Counted from the stretch's first letter, positions 19,077 to 27,387 are shown. The stretch is DNA of 64,000 nucleotides from an uncultured Lachnospiraceae bacterium (GCA_947564645.1 CANOCU010000005.1:1-64000); one strand, 5' to 3'. A program made the numbers and translations. Notes: a model not told the origin generated them from the sequence alone.

Positions 19077-19964
19077 CTAGCAAATCGTTTCGCAAACAGC
19101 CTTCTCTCTTCTCGCCAGTTCCAGGCATCCCATGATCCCCTGGTCGTCATGCAGGCTTGCAGGCACGATATAACGCTCCATGTCCTCCAGTTCCTGCGTC
19201 TTGATATAACCGCCAAGCAGCGCCGTCACTTTCTCCCGGATCAGTGGGAACAGCTGCTCCTGATGCATCACGCCGCCGCCCAATATGATCATCTCCGGCG
19301 AAAGGGTCAGGATATAACCCACCAGCGCCTGCGCGATATAATCCGCCTCCAGATCCCATACTTCCTTCCGGTCTTTCAGTTCCACCGCCTTCTGTCCCCA
19401 GCGCTCCTCGATGGCCGGACCCGCCGCCAGTCCCTCCAGGCAGGTCTTATGATAAGGACATTTGCCCTCGTAGGGATCGTCGTTCCTCTTCCGGATCAGC
19501 ACATGTCCTGTCTCCGGATGCAGCATACCGTGCAGCAGCTTACCGTCTATGTAGATGCCGCCGCCAACGCCGGTCCCGATCGTCAGATAGATCACGCATT
19601 TCTTTCCTTTGGCCTGGCCGAAGGTCACTTCCCCTAGCACAGAGCCATTCACATCCGTATCAAATCCTACCGGACAGCCCAAGGCTTCCCGAAAAGTGCC
19701 CACGATATCATAATCTCTCCAGGCTAGCTTCGGCGTGGTAGTGATATGCCCATAGTCCGGCGACTGCCGGTCCAGTTCAACAGGTCCGAAACACCCTATC
19801 CCCAATGCCTCCACATTCTTATCCTGAAAATATCTGATCAGTTTCGGCACGGTAATTTCCGGCGTTTCCGTGGGGATGGATATCTGCTCGAAAATCTCCC
19901 CCGCTTCGTTTCCTATGGCGCACACCATCTTAGTGCCGCCTGCTTCCAATGCTCCCAGTCTCAT
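19077..19964 (-). CDS. scrK: ROK family sugar kinase, fructokinase type
   Basis: A 295-residue cytosolic ROK kinase, most like ScrK/GmuE-type fructokinases that make fructose 6-phosphate from fructose and ATP. It shows the phosphate-1 motif LEAGGTKMV (6-14), the TIGTGVGGGIYIDG motif, and the ROK zinc-site segment with His and Cys residues (HPETGH, then CPYHKTCLEG). The substrate is inferred from overall family resemblance; mannose or another hexose is possible. It is transcribed alone; a repeat lies upstream at 20013-20062. Confidence 0.85.
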   Translation of the reverse strand: MRLGALEAGGTKMVCAIGNEAGEIFEQISIPTETPEITVPKLIRYFQDKNVEALGIGCFGPVELDRQSPDYGHITTTPKLAWRDYDIVGTFREALGCPVGFDTDVNGSVLGEVTFGQAKGKKCVIYLTIGTGVGGGIYIDGKLLHGMLHPETGHVLIRKRNDDPYEGKCPYHKTCLEGLAAGPAIEERWGQKAVELKDRKEVWDLEADYIAQALVGYILTLSPEMIILGGGVMHQEQLFPLIREKVTALLGGYIKTQELEDMERYIVPASLHDDQGIMGCLELARREKAVCETIC

Positions 19965-20012
19965 AAATCCCTCTTTTCTGCGCCGCTCCGGGCGCGTTTT
20001 GTCTCCTCAGTT

Positions 20013-20062
20013 AAATACCCCGCAGCAAGCACGGTACTTGCCTCATTGCTTGCGGGAATAAA
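20013..20062. repeat. Dispersed intergenic inverted repeat, copy A
   Basis: It starts AAATACCCCGCAGCAAG and ends GCTTGCGGGAATAAA, so its ends can pair into a hairpin. A second copy with the same borders but a different middle occurs at 25053-25106. It lies upstream of the ROK kinase gene. Confidence 0.6.
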
Positions 20063-20158
20063 CTTTCTTCTATGCTACCATATTATAAGTCTGCTTCCCA
20101 TACAATTTTTGCAGATCCTGCTTTATTTTTTGTTAATAAATCCTTTAGATTTCTATAA

Positions 20159-20187
20159 TTGACTGTATGTTATAGATGATGTATAAC
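20159..20187 (+). promoter_or_regulatory. Predicted sigma-A promoter of hsp20
   Basis: TTGACT (20159-20164), a 17-bp spacer and TATAAC (20182-20187). Transcription would start near 20194 and give a leader of about 170 nt. No CIRCE element was found. Confidence 0.6.
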
Positions 20188-20207
20188 AAGTATAAACAAC
20201 AAACAAA

Positions 20208-20260
20208 GCTATCTGATATGAATCGGATCTCTCGATCCGGTCATACTGATAACAGGTAGC
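20208..20260 (+). promoter_or_regulatory. Long imperfect stem-loop in the hsp20 leader
   Basis: The arms pair as GCTA..CT / AG..TAGC, ATGA / TCAT and CGGATC / GATCCG around a TCTC loop. It would lie close to the 5' end of the hsp20 transcript. It could stabilise the RNA or take part in temperature control; this is inference. Confidence 0.45.
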
Positions 20261-20367
20261 AGCACAAAGTTCCAGGCTGTTACGCAACATTTACAACTAA
20301 CCGGCAACATGCGGCACACCGCCTGATCGCAGTCCGCATAGTATATTTTAGAAGAGGAGTGACTTAT

Positions 20368-20820
20368 ATGTTAAGACCGGCATTATTCAACAATCGTACC
20401 TACAAACCCATGTTTTTCGATGATTCCTTTGATCAGATGTTTGACCACGCTTTCAAGGACTTCTGGGGCAACAATGAACTGGCTACCTTCGACGCCTTCA
20501 AGACCGACGTGATCGACCAGGGCGACAGCTACCTGCTACAGGCAGAACTGCCCGGCTTCGACAAGTCCGATATCAACATTGACCTGAAGGACAATCTGCT
20601 CACCATCTCCGCTTCCCATAAGGAAGAGAAGAACGAAGAGGACACGAGCAAATATATCCGCCGCGAGCGCTATTACAGCTCTTATTCCAGAAGCTTCCGT
20701 GTGAACGACGTGGAACCCGGCGATATCGATGCTTCCTACAACAACGGTATCCTGGAAGTGAAGTTCCCGAAGAAGGAGATCGCCGCGAAGGAAGAAGTAC
20801 GGAAGATCGAAGTGAAGTAA
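20368..20820 (+). CDS. Hsp20/alpha-crystallin family small heat-shock protein
   Basis: A 150-residue holdase chaperone that binds unfolding proteins. The alpha-crystallin domain spans about residues 45-140: it opens with DVIDQGDSYLLQAELPGF and ends with the GILEVKFPK (A-x-x-x-G-[IV]-L type) motif, followed by a short charged tail. ATG 20368 is chosen because GAGGAG lies 8 nt upstream; a GTG nine bases earlier is in frame. The gene has its own promoter and a structured leader. Confidence 0.93.
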   Translation: MLRPALFNNRTYKPMFFDDSFDQMFDHAFKDFWGNNELATFDAFKTDVIDQGDSYLLQAELPGFDKSDINIDLKDNLLTISASHKEEKNEEDTSKYIRRERYYSSYSRSFRVNDVEPGDIDASYNNGILEVKFPKKEIAAKEEVRKIEVK

Positions 20821-20828
20821 CTATAGTA

Positions 20829-20849
20829 AACGACATAGCAAATGTCGTT
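20829..20849. repeat. Palindrome AACGACAT-N5-ATGTCGTT, full copy
   Basis: A perfect 8-bp inverted repeat with a 5-nt spacer just after the hsp20 stop. Near copies occur at 27388-27408 (one mismatch) and as a half site at 18974-18993. Confidence 0.6.
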
Positions 20850-20870
20850 ACCTATAAAATAATTTTTGAG

Positions 20871-20901
20871 AGCCCCCTGTTCTGTTGCAGAGCAGGGGGC
20901 T
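20871..20901 (+). terminator. Terminator-like hairpin after hsp20
   Basis: AGCCCCCTG (20871-20879) pairs perfectly with CAGGGGGCT (20893-20901). The following TCGGCTTTA is a poor T-tract, possibly because the GH4 remnant joins right here. Confidence 0.6.
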
Positions 20902-20903
20902 TC

Positions 20904-21397
20904 GGCTTTACCAGAGGCCTGCTGACCGATCTGCTGACCGTACCGGAATTTCACGATATCGAAGTGGCCTTTACGGATATCAATCCGGATAATCTGCGCA
21001 TGGTCACCAGTCTATGTCAGAGAGATATCGACGAGAACGGATTAAACATTAAGATTCACGCAACATTGGACCGCCGGGAAGCTTTCCGAAATGCCAAATA
21101 TGTTATCAACTGCGTCAGGATCGGTATGCTGGAAGCATTTGCCACGGCGTGCAGCACGGTCATGAGCAGATCGCCAAAGCGCTTGGCCGGGATAAGAAGG
21201 ATGTGGATATCATCTGCGCCGGTCTCAATCATCAGACCAGATACATCAGCGTCAAGACGGACGTGATCGAGGGCGCCAGGAAACGCCTGGAAAATAAGAC
21301 CATCCCTTACCGCCCGGTCAAAGGATTTACCTTAAATACAAAAACCGTCGAAGAAATGGCCGCGGAAAAGGAAATCTCCCAGAACATATCCCTTTAG
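20904..21397 (+). pseudogene. Remnant of a GH4 alpha-galactosidase/alpha-glucosidase (MelA-like)
   Basis: From 20904 the frame reads GFTRGLLTDLLTVPEFHDIE and continues into FTDINPDNLRM, typical of the NAD-binding N terminus of GH4 enzymes, but the start and first glycine loop are missing. Near 21140 the text jumps, with a frame change, from GMLEAFAT to HGHEQIAKALG and IICAGLNHQT, which in intact enzymes lies about 80 codons later. The end (about 21310-21397) is not recognisably GH4. So at least the 5' end, an internal block and probably the catalytic C terminus are lost. It ends against the DUF1016 gene, with overlapping stops. Confidence 0.8.
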
Positions 21398-22491
21398 ATT
21401 TCTCTATCTTTTTTCTCACTTTGTTGCAAGTAAAACATCGCCTTTTGTATTTCAATTTCTGCTCTCAATTCTTCTTCTGTTGGAAGATAAAGTTTATACT
21501 TAGATGCAAATAATTGTTCGTTACCATGAAGAACAGAATACTTTGCAATATCTTCATCCGTATCAGCACAAAGTACAATGCCAATTGTAGGATTATCCCC
21601 CTCGCTGCGCTTTAAATCATCATACATACGGATATACATATCCATCTGCCCAACATCCTGGTGAGTAATTTTCTGTGTTTTCAAATCTATTAGGACAAAG
21701 CATTTAAGAATGTAATTATAGAACACAAGATCAATAAAATATTCTTGCTTTTCCGTATGAATATGCTGTTGCCTTGCTACAAACGCATAACCTTTTCCGA
21801 GTTCCATTAGGAACTTCTGCAAATTGGAAAGAATACTTTTCTCAAGGTCACTCTCTGTAAAATCAGTATTTGAAGCAAGTCCTAGGAATTCGGTAATAAC
21901 CGGATTTTTTATAAACTCCAACTTGTTATCTTGATATTCTGCAGTCAATTCCCTCATTTCGCTTTCCACGATTTCCCTTTTCTGCGTCTGGAGTATACGA
22001 TAATAATATTGAGAAGAAATATTTCTCTGCAAGGTTCTGACACTCCAGGTCTGTCCAATCGCTTCTTTTTCATACCATGCACGGGCTTTTTCATCATTTA
22101 CTTGTAATAACACTGCATAATGCGACCACGATAATAATTTTTGAGATTTTCCAGACAGTGTCTGGAAAATCTCAGGATAAGTCTTATAAAACGAATAAAA
22201 ACTGTATAAATTAGATTTAGTATATCCTTTTCCGTATTCTGCCGACAGATCTTTTGCGAGCCTTTTTATAATTTCTGCTCCATACCTAGCTCGTTCTTCT
22301 CCCTGCATTTCTTCGCTGGCAATTCTGTATCCAAGAAGCCAGTTCCTCCTGATAAGAGCTGTATTAACCGCTTGGTACGCTGCTTTCTGTGAAGATTCGA
22401 TAATACCACACATATCTTTTAGAATGTCATCTGTTTTAACAAAGTCATTCATAATAGTATTTTGCTCAATATCCATCGGCTTATACTTCAT
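21394..22491 (-). CDS. DUF1016 / PD-(D/E)XK nuclease-domain protein (YhcG-like)
   Basis: A 365-residue protein of the YhcG/DUF1016 family. The N-terminal winged-helix-like domain (about 20-165) has WLLGYRIASEE and GYTKSNLYSFYSFYKTYP; the C-terminal nuclease domain (about 185-345) has the active-site pattern IDLVFYN...FVLIDLKT (D-x(n)-D-x-K). Family members are scattered by transfer and often sit near restriction or mobile genes; a DNA-repair or defence role is suspected but not established. AAGGAG lies 10 nt before the ATG. The gene is AT-rich, unlike the core genes around it. Confidence 0.88.
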   Translation of the reverse strand: MKYKPMDIEQNTIMNDFVKTDDILKDMCGIIESSQKAAYQAVNTALIRRNWLLGYRIASEEMQGEERARYGAEIIKRLAKDLSAEYGKGYTKSNLYSFYSFYKTYPEIFQTLSGKSQKLLSWSHYAVLLQVNDEKARAWYEKEAIGQTWSVRTLQRNISSQYYYRILQTQKREIVESEMRELTAEYQDNKLEFIKNPVITEFLGLASNTDFTESDLEKSILSNLQKFLMELGKGYAFVARQQHIHTEKQEYFIDLVFYNYILKCFVLIDLKTQKITHQDVGQMDMYIRMYDDLKRSEGDNPTIGIVLCADTDEDIAKYSVLHGNEQLFASKYKLYLPTEEELRAEIEIQKAMFYLQQSEKKDREI

Positions 22492-22678
22492 GCGTTTGCA
22501 ACTCCTTTTTACCGCTTTCCAACAGCATCTTTTATAAACGCTTCAAAATTCAACTGTTTTCCGGTTGCTATAAATCTGATAGACAACATCTACCTAATTC
22601 CTATCATAACAAATTCTTCTATAAGATACTACCTCACTACAGAATCTATTTTTGAATTCTCAGATAATAATTGTCATT

Positions 22679-22864
22679 TCAAGGCTCTTTCAGAAATGGT
22701 GTAGTAGTAGTGTAGTAAATGCCTTTCTTTGCCGTGGAATTATTGATTTTACTGGCTTTTCCGGGATTCTTCAAGATACTGCCATGATATTCTTCTGTAA
22801 TTGTTGTCTTAGATGATACAAACCATTTTTTACAATCAGGACATCTAAACATATAAATATTCAT
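22679..22864 (-). CDS. Small CPDC-motif protein at the end of the ytr-like operon
   Basis: A 61-residue frame beginning MNIYMFRCPDCKKWFVSS. It has only one CxxC pair, so a complete zinc ribbon would need another; the C-terminal half looks unstructured. The ATG overlaps the end of the permease gene by 4 nt, which favours a real, co-translated gene. It may be a truncated zinc-ribbon protein. I do not recognise a family. Confidence 0.45.
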   Translation of the reverse strand: MNIYMFRCPDCKKWFVSSKTTITEEYHGSILKNPGKASKINNSTAKKGIYYTTTTPFLKEP

Positions 22865-23511
22865 CTCCTACTACTTTTTTGATAACATTTTACGGATAAA
22901 TTATAGGAAACCAATAGGACGATAAAACTGATAATTAGAATTATTATTTCTAATTTCATTTGATGCTCCATCAATCCTGTAATAATACCTAAAAATGCAT
23001 CAAGGAAAAAAGGTAGAATGCAAATTGCCATTACTAAGATAAACGGTATCATACACCAGGCTTTGGCTTTTGTGTAACCTAATTTAAAATAGATTGGTAT
23101 TTGTATACCCGAAATTATTGTAAACGCAAGCAAAGAAATACATATGCCAAGGAAAGTATCTGCATAATCAAGATTCTTTTTTTGCATAAAAGAAACAGAC
23201 ACCCCGATAATAATTGTTAAAATCATTGCCAGTGCATAATTTACAAATGTGAAAATATATCTGCCGCGTATTATGCTTTTCAAATTAAAAGGCAGGGAAG
23301 CGTATAACTCTTCCAATTCATTTTTTTCCTGTATTGAAAAAATATTTGTTGACAATAATGCGACAAACCATGCAACAGTTATGCCCAGGGTTACAAAAGA
23401 AGAACCCATTAATGAAAACATGACGGTCATTAAAATTAATGCAGCGTAAGATATAATTTGTGACTTAAACACAAAATAGTCAAGTCTTGCCATTTTAAGT
23501 GAATTGAACAT
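22861..23511 (-). CDS. ABC-2 type transporter permease
   Basis: A 216-residue integral membrane protein with six hydrophobic segments and the pattern of the ABC2_membrane_5 group (SIQEKNELEELYASLPF after the second segment). It would form the channel of the exporter whose ATPase is encoded immediately upstream with overlapping or abutting ends. In related YtrA-controlled operons such transporters respond to cell-wall antibiotics. The substrate is unknown. Confidence 0.88.
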   Translation of the reverse strand: MFNSLKMARLDYFVFKSQIISYAALILMTVMFSLMGSSFVTLGITVAWFVALLSTNIFSIQEKNELEELYASLPFNLKSIIRGRYIFTFVNYALAMILTIIIGVSVSFMQKKNLDYADTFLGICISLLAFTIISGIQIPIYFKLGYTKAKAWCMIPFILVMAICILPFFLDAFLGIITGLMEHQMKLEIIILIISFIVLLVSYNLSVKCYQKSSRR

Positions 23512-24368
23512 TACCGGCCCTCCTTGTTTATATGAATTATAATTTCATCTATTGTCGGATTATCAAGGATATACTTATTCTTATATTTCCTTCCAATTTC
23601 CGCACCAATTAATCCCTCAAAGCCTACATTGGTCTGCCGTATTCCTAAAATATTGTTTTTCAATTCATCTGTTATTTCATTTACTGCACCTTTAATTACC
23701 ACATACTTTTGCAGCAGTTCATCCATGCTTCCTGTAAAAATAAGTTCTCCACGCTCAATATAAGTGATATAATCTGCTACCTGCTCCAAATCAGTTGTAA
23801 TATGTGTAGAAAACAATACACTTTTTTCCCCATCCTTAATATAATCTTGCAAAATTTCTAAAAACTCACTGCGTGCCGCAGCATCAAGGCCGCTTGTCGG
23901 CTCATCAAGGATAAGCAGCTTTGCGTTATGTGAAAATGCACACGCCAGCATAAGCTTTATCTGCATGCCACGAGAAAAGTTTCCGATTTTTATATGATCA
24001 GTCAGTCCAAATTTCTGCAGCATTTCTTGAAAAATTTTATGATCCCATTCATCATAAAAAACAGAAATTGCCTTTTCGATTTCTTTTACAGTCCATGAAT
24101 CTACGAAAAAATTTTTATCGGATACGACTCCGATATGCTGCTTTATTTCTTTTTCATTTTCTACACTGTCATATCCAAATATATCAATCTTACCCTGATC
24201 CTTTTCCAGCATATTTAATATAAGCTTAATCGTTGTTGTCTTTCCGGCGCCATTAGAGCCAACAAGCCCCATAATGTACCCTTTGGGAAGAGAAAAAGTA
24301 ATATCGTTCAAAGTGAAATCCGTAAAACTTTTTTTAACTTTATGAATTTCCAAATAATTTTCAGTCAT
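23511..24368 (-). CDS. ABC transporter ATP-binding protein (YtrB-like)
   Basis: A 285-residue ABC ATPase with Walker A GSNGAGKTT (about 38-46), a degenerate signature FSRGMQIKLMLA (normally LSGG) and Walker B LLILDEPTSG. It pairs with the permease downstream. The start overlaps the end of the GntR gene by 8 nt. The replacement of LSGG by FSRG is common in this subfamily. Presumed export or cell-wall stress role, by analogy with Bacillus Ytr. Confidence 0.92.
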   Translation of the reverse strand: MTENYLEIHKVKKSFTDFTLNDITFSLPKGYIMGLVGSNGAGKTTTIKLILNMLEKDQGKIDIFGYDSVENEKEIKQHIGVVSDKNFFVDSWTVKEIEKAISVFYDEWDHKIFQEMLQKFGLTDHIKIGNFSRGMQIKLMLACAFSHNAKLLILDEPTSGLDAAARSEFLEILQDYIKDGEKSVLFSTHITTDLEQVADYITYIERGELIFTGSMDELLQKYVVIKGAVNEITDELKNNILGIRQTNVGFEGLIGAEIGRKYKNKYILDNPTIDEIIIHINKEGR

Positions 24369-24741
24369 TTGCTACCTCCAATAATAACTTTAGTAAATTT
24401 ATCAGCTCCTGATCTGTCATTGATGCCCTTCTGGACGCCATAATCGCGTTATTCAAACCACTTTCGACTTCCTTAATCAGCTGTTCTCTAAGTAAATCAG
24501 AATTGCTTGGCATGACAAAAAAACCTTTTCCCTGTCTGCTAGCAATATAACCTTCTTCCTCTAACTCGTTGTATGCCCGTGTTGTAGTCAAGACGCTTAT
24601 TTTTAAATCTTTAGCCAGCTGGCGTAGAGAAGGCAGCATTTCGTTTTCATAAAGCTCTCCTGATAATATCTGCATTTTTACCTGTTCTTTAATCTGTTCA
24701 TAAATAGGCAGACTAGAACTATTTGACAGAACAATATGCAT
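24361..24741 (-). CDS. YtrA-type GntR transcriptional regulator
   Basis: A 126-residue repressor with an N-terminal winged helix (PIYEQIKEQVKMQILSGEL, then LPSLRQLAKDLKISVLTTTRAYNELEEEGYI) and only a short helical C-terminal part, which is the YtrA subfamily. It heads an operon with an ABC ATPase and permease and probably autoregulates: a matching inverted repeat overlaps its promoter. GAGAGGTGAGGA precedes the ATG. Confidence 0.93.
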   Translation of the reverse strand: MHIVLSNSSSLPIYEQIKEQVKMQILSGELYENEMLPSLRQLAKDLKISVLTTTRAYNELEEEGYIASRQGKGFFVMPSNSDLLREQLIKEVESGLNNAIMASRRASMTDQELINLLKLLLEVAND

Positions 24742-24765
24742 TTCCTCACCTCTCTCAATATGCGA

Positions 24766-24816
24766 ACTGTACTTTATTTACATATACAGTATATACAGAA
24801 GTATCAGTTCTGTCAA
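24766..24816 (-). promoter_or_regulatory. ytr-like operon promoter with YtrA-type operator
   Basis: On the minus strand TTGACA (24816-24811), 17 bp, then TATACT (24793-24788): a near-consensus sigma-A promoter. ACTGTA-N13-TACAGT (24766-24790) is a perfect inverted repeat overlapping the -10 and start. It has the same 6-13-6 geometry as known YtrA operators (of the form A-x-TGTA / TACA-x-T). Confidence 0.8.
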
Positions 24817-25052
24817 CATATTTGTAGTTATTAGCAAATTGAGGACATGTATAATTATTGGGATGATAATAATCAGGGTAAATTTCTTTTATATGCAAAA
24901 GCTCTTATGACTTTTTTGCCTTCGTTGTCCTGCTACAGTAATTTTTGTTTCATCACCACAAAAGTGAACTTTGGCAGAATTTTGATAGATAAGGGCAGAT
25001 ATAAGATATTTTTCTTACTCGGACCGCACTATAATGATACCTGTAATCAGTC
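24817..25052. other. Gene-free AT-rich stretch
   Basis: Between the ytr-type promoter and repeat copy B. A plus-strand open frame crosses it but lacks a ribosome binding site and any recognisable family. I see no other signal. Confidence 0.4.
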
Positions 25053-25106
25053 AAATACCCGCCGCAATGCGACGATCAGGCTTTGCTTAATACTTGCGGG
25101 AATAAA
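25053..25106. repeat. Dispersed intergenic inverted repeat, copy B
   Basis: Borders match copy A (AAATACCCG at the left, CTTGCGGGAATAAA at the right) with a divergent middle. It ends about 21 nt before the start codon of the small gene at 25128, so it may form a hairpin in that gene's leader. Confidence 0.55.
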
Positions 25107-25127
25107 TCATTTACAGGAGGATTCGAG

Positions 25128-25367
25128 ATGATAAGATTAAACATTCTGAATATGGAACGATTTCTGGAGACTGTCAACGCCTGCACCGGAAAAGTGCATC
25201 TGCTCTTTCCCGACGGCCGGAAGGTAAATATCGCCAGAGAAGAGCGCGAGCAAAACAGCCTGCGGCGTCAATACCGCCATAACAAGAACAGTCTGCGGCT
25301 TACGCTGGAGATTCCTGATCCCAGAGACTATATGAGTATCGTCTCCTACTACGCCGGAGACTGTTAA
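25128..25367 (+). CDS. Small conserved clostridial protein, function unknown
   Basis: A 79-residue soluble protein starting MIRLNILNMERFLETVNACTG. The ATG has AGGAGG 7 nt upstream, so it is very likely expressed. It contains a VHLLFPDGRKVNI segment and a basic central region. Similar short proteins occur in Lachnospiraceae, sometimes mislabelled as polyA polymerase; I do not accept that label. It precedes an HD-domain gene by 83 bp on the same strand. Confidence 0.6.
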   Translation: MIRLNILNMERFLETVNACTGKVHLLFPDGRKVNIAREEREQNSLRRQYRHNKNSLRLTLEIPDPRDYMSIVSYYAGDC

Positions 25368-25450
25368 GCGCCAGACCCACATGGATGGCCATGCGGCCCG
25401 CTAACCGGCAGGCTTTGAATAATGTAAGTTTACTATGGAAAGGAACCGAT

Positions 25451-26050
25451 ATGGAACTAAACATACAGACCGCGGAACTGGCTTTGCAGGAAGCCTCCCG
25501 CTCCAATCCCGGCCCATGGGTCGATCATTCCCGGTACGTGGCTGAGGCCTGCCGGAATATCGCCGCACGCTGCAGCAATCTGTCCGCCACACAGGCATAT
25601 CTTTACGGATTGCTGCATGATATCGGGCGTCACGCCGGTGTAAGTTCGGAGAGGCACCTGATCGACGGCTACCGCTACTGTATGGCGCGCGGATGGGAAA
25701 AGGCAGCGCAGATCTGCATCTCCCATGCCTTTATGATACAGGACATCAACTCCTCTATCGGCGAATTCGATGTCAGCGAGGACGACTACCTGTTTATGAA
25801 AAAATTTGTCGCCGATGCTGTCTATGACGATTACGACCGTCTGGTGCAGCTATGCGATGCCCTGGCCCTGCCGACGGGCTTCTGTCTCCTGGAAAAAAGA
25901 TTCGTAGACGTGACAATACGCTACGGACTCCATCCGGCGACCATCGATCGTTGGAAGAAGATCCTGGAGTTCAAGGCAAGATTCGAAGCCCAGGCAGAGT
26001 GTTCAATCTACACTCTGCTGCCGGGCGTAATGGAAAACAGCTTTCGTTAA
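25451..26050 (+). CDS. HD-domain phosphohydrolase
   Basis: A 199-residue HD superfamily protein. The metal site is visible as H of DHSRYVAEAC (about residue 26), the HD pair in YGLLHDIGRHAG (about 57-68) and later D residues (YDRLVQLCDALALP). Such enzymes cleave phosphomonoesters or nucleotides; the substrate is unknown. AAAGGA lies before the ATG at 25451. Its last 48 nt overlap the 3' end of the converging MATE gene, a tight convergent arrangement. Confidence 0.85.
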   Translation: MELNIQTAELALQEASRSNPGPWVDHSRYVAEACRNIAARCSNLSATQAYLYGLLHDIGRHAGVSSERHLIDGYRYCMARGWEKAAQICISHAFMIQDINSSIGEFDVSEDDYLFMKKFVADAVYDDYDRLVQLCDALALPTGFCLLEKRFVDVTIRYGLHPATIDRWKKILEFKARFEAQAECSIYTLLPGVMENSFR

Positions 26051-27358
26051 AGCTATCTCCCCATATGCCCCCGCATTCAGCGCCAGTGCCCCTACCCAGG
26101 CAATCCCTTCCGCGTATGCCGTCCCCCGAAAGCCGATACGCGGCAGCAGGATGGTGATCGCAGGTATCCTGAGCATCATCTCAACGACTCCTGACAGCAT
26201 AGGGATGAGAGGATGCCCCATACCCTGGACACTATTCCGATAGACGAACAACAAGTTAACCAATAACAACTCTACGCCGCATATTCTCAGATATTCCACC
26301 GCAAGGGAAATCGTTCTTTCTTCATTCAGCATAAAACCGGCAAGCGGCTTTGCATAGAACACCATCACCGCGGCAGACAACAGATAAGAAAGCAGTGCGA
26401 TCCACAGGCATACATGTACACCCTGCCTGATCCGTGCCGGCTTGTCCGCGCCATAATTCTGACTGACAAAAGACGAAACGGCAAATCCTGCCGTGAGTGA
26501 AGGCAGCATAAACAGATTCAGATATTTACTGCAGACAGAATACGCCGACGTGTAAGCCACGCCGCAGCCATTCACATATCCCTGTACAACCATACAGCCG
26601 ACCGCAGTAACCGAATTCATACAGGCCATCGAAATCCCATTTTTCAGCAGCAGTCCGCTCATCTCCCCATCTCTATCAAAATCCGCCCTGGTGACAGGTA
26701 CGGCCAAAGAGGCTTTGATCTTCCGGTAACAGATATGTGCCGCTAATCCCTGCGCCAGAATGGTTGCCACAGCGGCTCCCTCAACACCGGTTCTGACCAG
26801 AAAGATCAGGGCACAGTCCAGGATAACGTTTACCGCCGAGGAGATCATAATTGCAACAAACGGCGTCTTACTGTCACCAAGTGACCGCAGAATACCCGAA
26901 CAGAGATTATAAGCCACCGTCACCGCCAGTCCGCCAAAGATAATATATCCGTACTTCAAACTGTCCGTTAAGATCATCCGGTCGGTCTGTATGGCGAGAA
27001 GCAGCGGCTTTAATGACAGGCAGCCCGTCACGGTCAGCAAGAGCGTCAGCAGAACGGATAATCTGACGGAATGGGCGATTGAACGACGAACCGCATCTGC
27101 ACGACCGCCGCCATACTTTTGCCCAATGATAACGGCAAACCCATTCGTCATTCCCATCGAGAATCCGACGATCAACAGGGAAAAAGAAGTCAGATTCCCA
27201 ACCGCACCGAGCGCATTGTCGCCGAGTCCTTTTCCGACGATCACCGTATCCGCTACCGAATAGACCTGCTGCAGAAGATTTGTCACCAGCATCGGGAAGA
27301 AGAATCCCAACAGTTTTGTCGATACCTTCCCTTTTGTCAAGTCGTTCAATCCATCCAT
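26003..27358 (-). CDS. MATE family efflux transporter
   Basis: A 451-residue, 12-segment MATE transporter with the typical opening LTKGKVSTKLLGFFFPMLVTN and QQVYSVADTVIVGKGLGDNALGAVG. The ATG at 27358 has GGAGG 10 nt upstream; an ATG three codons earlier is too close to it. The gene diverges from an AraC regulator with a 231-bp gap, so that regulator probably controls it. Substrate unknown. Confidence 0.92.
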   Translation of the reverse strand: MDGLNDLTKGKVSTKLLGFFFPMLVTNLLQQVYSVADTVIVGKGLGDNALGAVGNLTSFSLLIVGFSMGMTNGFAVIIGQKYGGGRADAVRRSIAHSVRLSVLLTLLLTVTGCLSLKPLLLAIQTDRMILTDSLKYGYIIFGGLAVTVAYNLCSGILRSLGDSKTPFVAIMISSAVNVILDCALIFLVRTGVEGAAVATILAQGLAAHICYRKIKASLAVPVTRADFDRDGEMSGLLLKNGISMACMNSVTAVGCMVVQGYVNGCGVAYTSAYSVCSKYLNLFMLPSLTAGFAVSSFVSQNYGADKPARIRQGVHVCLWIALLSYLLSAAVMVFYAKPLAGFMLNEERTISLAVEYLRICGVELLLVNLLFVYRNSVQGMGHPLIPMLSGVVEMMLRIPAITILLPRIGFRGTAYAEGIAWVGALALNAGAYGEIALTKAVFHYARQQSVD

Positions 27359-27387
27359 CACGATCATTCCTCCCGGCTGCTATCGTT

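Larger units (their letters stand above)
19965..20367. other. Gene-free stretch between ROK kinase and hsp20
   Basis: About 400 bp without a gene. It holds repeat copy A (20013-20062), an hsp20 promoter (20159-20187), a long imperfect hairpin (20208-20260) and about 100 bp of further leader before the hsp20 ribosome binding site, in which I see nothing specific. Confidence 0.6.

Noticed and set aside
20159-20367. CIRCE (HrcA) element or known riboswitch before hsp20
   Set aside because: No TTAGCACTC-type repeat and no recognisable riboswitch core; only a hairpin is supported.
24847-25131. 94-codon plus-strand frame before the small gene at 25128
   Set aside because: No ribosome binding site, no family resemblance, and it crosses repeat copy B.
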